From NCBI RefSeq assembly GCF_000499205.1, contig NZ_AWUK01000048.1:1-36314 (forward strand): a DNA stretch of 36,314 nt, in the 5' to 3' direction. A program made the position numbers and the translations under genes. Shown one piece after another: positions 32,908 through 36,314 of the stretch. How positions within the stretch are numbered: position 1 is the first letter of the stretch; each line of letters opens with the position of its first letter. The stretch is from Paenibacillus sp. MAEPY2 (GTDB lineage Bacteria > Bacillota > Bacilli > Paenibacillales > Paenibacillaceae). Below the pieces are notes generated by a model. That model saw only the letters and a list, made by a program, of their open reading frames with translations. It did no database searches and had not been told where the DNA came from.

Positions 32908-33591
32908 TTATTTCAGCTTTTGTAAATAGCGATATACCGTAGGTTCAGATATTGATAAAGAAGCAGCTACCTGTGAAACGCCGCCTTTCAGTAAGAAAAC
33001 TCCAAGCTCGTTTAAATCGCGGACAACTTCAATCTTCTCCTGCGATGACAAACGTTCCGGCGGAATTTTTAATTTGCCAATGACAGAAGTTATCATATGT
33101 TGCAGCAGATCATCTGCATTTCCCTGCAGGTACTCCGTTGTTTGCTTTTCTTCCTTCGACTTTTCAGCAGCAGCAGCAGGCATTACATACGGGTTAGGTC
33201 CTCCTTGTAAAATATGTTGAACCCATTCAGCCGCTACTTCCATATGAGAAACGTCAATATTCAGGCAGAGCAGGCCAACCAGCTTATTCTGATCATTCTT
33301 TATATAGTAGGTAGACGATCGGAAACTCTGACCGAATTTGCCTGATGCTTTGTAGTTGGCTATATACTGTTCCTCATGATAAGCTTCCGATTTGAGGATT
33401 CTCAAGACAAGGTCAGTGGATGCATCGCCTACTTCACGGCCGCTAATATATCCGTTCTCAATAAAAACAATAGAGTGCTCCGGATCACTGATATCATGTA
33501 CGACGACTTCACATTTAGGTCCTATAATTGCCGCAATAAATGAAGCGATCGGAAAAAATCTCTCAAGATACTGCCGATTCTCAATCTCCAT
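32908..33591 (-). CDS. YheO-type PAS/HTH transcriptional regulator
   Basis: A 227-residue protein. The N-terminal PAS_6 (YheO) domain carries FFPIASFIAAIIGPKCEVVV, HDISDPEHSIVFIENGYISG and KLVGLLCLNIDVS. The C-terminal HTH_22 domain carries EKIEVVRDLNELGVFLLKGG then VSQVAASLSISEPTVYRYLQ. The family includes DauR, a regulator of D-amino-acid metabolism. It is the first gene before the lyase, 35 bases apart, and probably controls the unit. ATG 33591 has AAGGAG at nine bases; a GTG one codon earlier is less likely. Confidence 0.88.
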   Translation of the reverse strand: MEIENRQYLERFFPIASFIAAIIGPKCEVVVHDISDPEHSIVFIENGYISGREVGDASTDLVLRILKSEAYHEEQYIANYKASGKFGQSFRSSTYYIKNDQNKLVGLLCLNIDVSHMEVAAEWVQHILQGGPNPYVMPAAAAEKSKEEKQTTEYLQGNADDLLQHMITSVIGKLKIPPERLSSQEKIEVVRDLNELGVFLLKGGVSQVAASLSISEPTVYRYLQKLK

Positions 33592-33641
33592 CACTTTGGT
33601 CTCCTTTCTCTTCTTTCAACAATGTATTTTTTATTTTTAGA

Positions 33642-33694
33642 ATAATAAATTATTATCTTAATAAGATAGTATCACAGTTGTAAAACGCTTTCAA
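33642..33694 (-). promoter_or_regulatory. Putative operator region of the YheO-type operon
   Basis: Two symmetric elements precede the regulator: ATAATAAATTATTAT (33642-33656, perfect 7-1-7 palindrome) and TTGTAAAACGCTTTCAA (33678-33694), close to a cre box but with one extra base. Either could bind the YheO-type regulator or CcpA. Confidence 0.4.
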
Positions 33695-33723
33695 CTTTTT
33701 TTTGTGGATGACCCTCATATAAA

Positions 33724-33765
33724 TAAAAAAAGCCTGCACGATCACTCCTGTGATCTGTGCAAGCT
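33724..33765 (-). terminator. Strong terminator at the distal end of the cassette array
   Basis: Minus-strand arms AGCTTGCACAGATCAC and GTGATCGTGCAGGCT, with one bulge and a 4-base loop, are followed by TTTTTTTATTT. Confidence 0.9.
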
Positions 33766-33818
33766 TCTCACTCATTTTCTCGAACATTGAGTCGATAACA
33801 CAACTGCATTACAACGCG

Positions 33819-33942
33819 TTATTTTTCCCAAAGCTCGATCAGTCGACCTTCAGGATCTTCAATCCAAATAAACTTTTCAAATTCACTAATCTCTTTTTGG
33901 TGCGGATGTGTCCCGGTAATTACACCTTCGACTTTTCTTCCG
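33819..33942 (-). pseudogene. C-terminal fragment of a VOC/glyoxalase-family protein
   Basis: Open on the minus strand from about 33942 to TAA 33819-33821: GRKVEGVITGTHPHQKEISE then FEKFIWIEDPEGRLIELWEK. IEDPEGRLIELWE is the classic last strand of VOC proteins with a metal-ligand Glu. The N-terminal part is gone and is replaced by half of an attC-like site, so this is a deletion or recombination junction. Confidence 0.7.
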
Positions 33943-33988
33943 GGACCGAGGGGGCCCGCCCTACAAAGAGTGAACATATTGTTATAGG
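33940..33988 (-). repeat. attC-like site 4, truncated half
   Basis: Only one half remains: plus-strand AGAGTGAACATATT-GTTATAGG (outer box 33981-33988) and part of a GC-rich centre (GGGGGCCCGCCC). The other half has been lost into the VOC fragment. It is the 3' site of the DUF1569 cassette. Confidence 0.6.
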
Positions 33989-34024
33989 ATGTCAGCACCT
34001 ACTCTGAATAGCTTATTTCATTAA

Positions 34025-34474
34025 CTATACGCCAAACTGTTTTAAATGATGGTCTAGATGTTTATATATGCACTTGCCCCATTCTTCAGGAGAAAGTTTA
34101 CCAAAAAAAGGATGTGGTCGGGTTGTACATTTCTCAGGTCCATTATTTTGAAACGTAATTATATTTTGTATTAATGTTTCTTTTTCCACATCAAAGTCTC
34201 TTTCATCTACAATCATGATATTGGGAATTGTGGACATATTCTTTGGAAGTGGCTTATCGTTATAGACCATGGGTTTTACAAACTTTCCTATAACTAACCC
34301 AAGCCAGCTTCTTGATGAAGAAGAGTTCCCCATCGCTATTTCCTGAAAAGATGAGCAATGAGCTAACATTTGCGCGACATTCATTTTTCCCCAACGCGGT
34401 TGTGAATCTGGACGTAATTGTTTGATACGGACAATAATTTCATTTGTATGATTTTGATCAAAAATGCTATTCAT
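34025..34474 (-). CDS. DUF1569 (DinB-like fold) protein, cassette gene
   Basis: A 149-residue protein: RPDSQPRWGKMNVAQMLAHC matches the DUF1569 signature, in which His residues of a DinB-like four-helix bundle are arranged; HPFFGKLSPEEWGKCIYKHL and DHHLKQFG close it. Role unknown in the family. The start at 34474 is set by AGGAGGA eight bases upstream; a longer open frame (to 34579) reads into the attC-like site and is not used. It is a single gene between attC-like sites 4 and 5. Confidence 0.75.
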   Translation of the reverse strand: MNSIFDQNHTNEIIVRIKQLRPDSQPRWGKMNVAQMLAHCSSFQEIAMGNSSSSRSWLGLVIGKFVKPMVYNDKPLPKNMSTIPNIMIVDERDFDVEKETLIQNIITFQNNGPEKCTTRPHPFFGKLSPEEWGKCIYKHLDHHLKQFGV

Positions 34475-34517
34475 TAGAACGATTCCTCCTGAAAAAAGAG
34501 TTTTCTTGCGCTGATTT

Positions 34518-34615
34518 CCTTTAACGTTCCTGTATTCACGACTCAGCGTATGCTGTGCGTCCGGCGTCTGCCGGACCAAGGACGAATGTACGCAGCGTGC
34601 ATATTATGTTATAGG
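34518..34615 (-). repeat. attC-like site 5
   Basis: Plus strand: CCTTTAAC-GTTCCT-GTATTCACGACTC opens and CAGCGTGCATATTAT-GTTATAGG closes the 98-bp element. The centre contains CCGGCG/TGCCGG. About 80% identical by eye to site 6. Outer and inner boxes pair; spacers do not. Confidence 0.7.
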
Positions 34616-34666
34616 ATGTCAGCCGATTCTCTGAAACACAAATCATTCTTGTACCATTCCCTTAAG

Positions 34667-35134
34667 TCAACTATATTTCTTTTTTAGTATTTCTATATGT
34701 TCAAGTGAGATTTCTGTGATTTTCGAAATGTCTGATGCTTCAAATCCTAGTTTTAGAGCGCTTCTTGCAATTTTCAAACTATGCTTTACTTTAGTAATCC
34801 GATCTTTAAGTAACACATCTCCAAAATCCAGATACTCATCAGCGATCTCACCGTTCAAAAAGAACTCTATATCATAGGTTCCTATATGTTCTTCTACGTA
34901 GAATATATTAATCGAGCAAAATACCACAGCTTCTGTTGTGTTAAAACTATATTTTAGGTATATGGCCCGGTCTTCAAGAGTTATTAATTCATCATATAAT
35001 TTGCCCATAAAAGTATTGTGATAGTCAACTTTATTTTCATCACGCCACTTCCTATATGTCTTCCAATAATGTTCTTTCGTACGTTTCACCGCATTATACT
35101 TGCTATCCCATTCAAGTAGAATATCTTTATTCAC
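34667..35134 (-). CDS. Cassette-borne hypothetical protein (155 aa)
   Basis: A soluble, charged protein (KRTKEHYWKTYRKWRDENKV; EEHIGTYDIEFFLNGEIADE) ending in a helix-turn pattern (LGFEASDISKITEISLEHIE). It starts at GTG 35134 with GGGAAG seven bases upstream. Family not recognised. It is a single gene between attC-like sites 5 and 6. Confidence 0.6.
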   Translation of the reverse strand: MNKDILLEWDSKYNAVKRTKEHYWKTYRKWRDENKVDYHNTFMGKLYDELITLEDRAIYLKYSFNTTEAVVFCSINIFYVEEHIGTYDIEFFLNGEIADEYLDFGDVLLKDRITKVKHSLKIARSALKLGFEASDISKITEISLEHIEILKKKYS

Positions 35135-35195
35135 TCAATCACTTCCCGTCGAAAGTATGTAAGGTGTAGTTGATCCTCTTTATATGTTGCTGATT

Positions 35196-35294
35196 TCCTA
35201 TAACGTTCCTGTATTCACGACTCAGCGTATGTTGAGTGTCCGGCGCATTCTGGATCCAGGACGAATGTCCGCATCGTGAATATTATGTTATCAG
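35196..35294 (-). repeat. attC-like site 6
   Basis: Plus strand: CCTATAAC-GTTCCT-GTATTCACGACTC opens and GCATCGTGAATATTAT-GTTATCAG closes the 99-bp element. The inner boxes TATTCACGA/TCGTGAATA pair perfectly. It is the best preserved copy. Confidence 0.75.
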
Positions 35295-35320
35295 ATGGAC
35301 TATGACCTCTTCGAAAATAC

Positions 35321-36007
35321 TTACAAAAGTCCTTTTCCCTCTAATATTTGCTTCGAAGGCAGATCTACCGCTAGCCATGTAGAAACATCTTCTTCTATCT
35401 TTCGATTCCAAGCTGTTAAAAAATGTACTTGGCATGTCTCATGAGATTGAATTCGTGTCATAGGAACTTCAATACCTTTATCCGAATTTATAATAAAACC
35501 ATACTTCTCAAAATCAGAATTCAAAGCTAGAGATTTAGGAATCCTATCGCCTTGGTTTCGTCTTGCCATTAATAAGGGGCCGTCCTGGGTTCCTAAATGT
35601 AATCGGTATTTCTCGTTCTCATACTCAATAGCTTCAAGATCTTCCCCGGTATTAGATCCGTAATCTTTCCAGCTATATCCCTCCCGCCAATAAGCAGAAA
35701 AACTACACGTATCGATCTGGTGATTTTTATTCGGTTTGATTCTAAATACGGCTCCCCAACATTCCTCTGCTGTCAGATGTGAAGCAAGATCGAGCTTCGG
35801 TTTGCAGATCACTAACTCGCAATCAAATAAATCGTAGCCATATTGGTATAATGATCCACCATGTTTAAGCCGAAAACATTGCGTTGAAAGATAAGACTTG
35901 CTGGAGACAGAAAGTAAAAATTCAATGGTCCCTAGGGGCGTAGATATCGAAGGTTGTAAAAAATCAATTTCTTGAATTAAGGCTTCTTCTCCATGAAAAA
36001 GCTTCAT
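35321..36007 (-). CDS. Cassette-borne hypothetical protein (228 aa)
   Basis: A soluble beta-rich protein (ISTPLGTIEFLLSVSSKSYL; RLHLGTQDGPLLMARRNQGD; VHFLTAWNRKIEEDVSTWLA). No catalytic motif or signal is seen. AAGGAGG lies eight bases before the ATG at 36007, itself 24 bases inside the cassette boundary. It is a single gene between attC-like sites 6 and 7. Family not recognised. Confidence 0.65.
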   Translation of the reverse strand: MKLFHGEEALIQEIDFLQPSISTPLGTIEFLLSVSSKSYLSTQCFRLKHGGSLYQYGYDLFDCELVICKPKLDLASHLTAEECWGAVFRIKPNKNHQIDTCSFSAYWREGYSWKDYGSNTGEDLEAIEYENEKYRLHLGTQDGPLLMARRNQGDRIPKSLALNSDFEKYGFIINSDKGIEVPMTRIQSHETCQVHFLTAWNRKIEEDVSTWLAVDLPSKQILEGKGLL

Positions 36008-36030
36008 TCTATTCCTCCTTCATAGTCTTT

Positions 36031-36148
36031 CTGATAACGTTCAGGTATTCATGAACTTGCGCAGCAAGTTGTCACATGAATTCACTACCCTGACAAAAGC
36101 ATTACAGTGACCAAGGCGTAGCCGCTGCGTGAATACTATGTTTATCAG
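36031..36148 (-). repeat. attC-like site 7
   Basis: Plus strand: CTGATAAC-GTTCAG-GTATTCATGAAC opens and CTGCGTGAATACTAT-GTTTATCAG closes the ~118-bp element. The outer boxes CTGATAAC/GTTTATCAG and the inner ATTCA/TGAAT pair; the centre has its own short palindromes (ACTTGCGCAGCAAGT). Confidence 0.7.
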
Positions 36149-36186
36149 AAGTGAAAACTACCTTGAATTACTTTCATTTTCTTCAA

Positions 36187-36314
36187 TTATTTAATTCTCT
36201 TTAAGATATATGTATTAATTTGAAGGGTATCATCATTAACATAGACTGGGTGGACCGATTCAGAACTATCACCAATTATTGATATATAATTGTGTCCATC
36301 TTGATAATCCAACT
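36187..36314 (-). CDS. Partial hypothetical protein, next cassette gene (5' end outside)
   Basis: An open minus-strand frame enters from the right edge and ends at TAA 36187-36189: LDYQDGHNYISIIGDSSESV then HPVYVNDDTLQINTYILKRI. The stop lies 40 bases before attC-like site 7, the same gene-then-site order as in the other cassettes. Family not recognised. Confidence 0.5.
   Translation of the reverse strand, partial: LDYQDGHNYISIIGDSSESVHPVYVNDDTLQINTYILKRIK

Overview
The window looks like a chromosomal segment of a Paenibacillus-type member of the Bacillota. The signs are strong AGGAGG ribosome binding sites, GTG and TTG starts, lipobox lipoproteins, paired LplB/LplC-type sugar permeases, an AraC regulator fused to a siderophore-binding domain (Btr type), and Fur and cre boxes of Bacillus type. 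Almost all genes lie on the minus strand. The organism is inferred from gene families only.

Layout. 1-5 kb: a broken tyrosine recombinase running off the left edge, a broken serine hydrolase and several small genes, many with one-base frameshifts in homopolymer runs. 5.2-7.4 kb: a WXG100-like protein, a lipase with an N-terminal catalytic domain and a C-terminal helical WXG-like domain, and a divergent lipoprotein, resembling the type VII lipase toxin/partner/immunity set of the TslA type. 7.6-11.3 kb: a Fur-controlled siderophore cluster (binding lipoprotein, FhuF-like reductase, AraC/binding-protein fusion regulator). 11.4-16.6 kb: small hypothetical, truncated or frameshifted accessory genes. 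16.7-21.4 kb: a sugar ABC operon (binding protein and two permeases) with a GntR/LacI-type repressor; both transcription units carry the same 13-bp palindrome. 22.7-29.3 kb: an Lpl-type sugar ABC operon with a Gfo/Idh/MocA oxidoreductase and a LacI regulator. 29.7-33.6 kb: a YheO-type regulator, PatB/MalY-type C-S lyase, NhaC-type antiporter and RidA, probably one amino-acid or sulfur-metabolism operon.

The most unusual content is a set of integron-like gene cassettes. From about 33.9 kb to the right edge, single small genes on the minus strand are separated by related ~100-120 bp imperfect palindromes built like attC sites: outer boxes ending in AAC or starting with GTT, inner boxes ATTCACG/CGTGAAT, unpaired spacers and a variable centre. 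For each intact cassette the first bases (TTNNNN) are complementary to the outer box of its own downstream site, as expected if each was once a circle closed at G^TT. One such cassette (15820-16351) sits inside another gene; removing it at the predicted G^TT points restores an open frame with a natural stop. Another probable cassette carries a GNAT acetyltransferase (21.75-22.48 kb). No integron integrase is visible; gene orientation predicts it to the right of the window.
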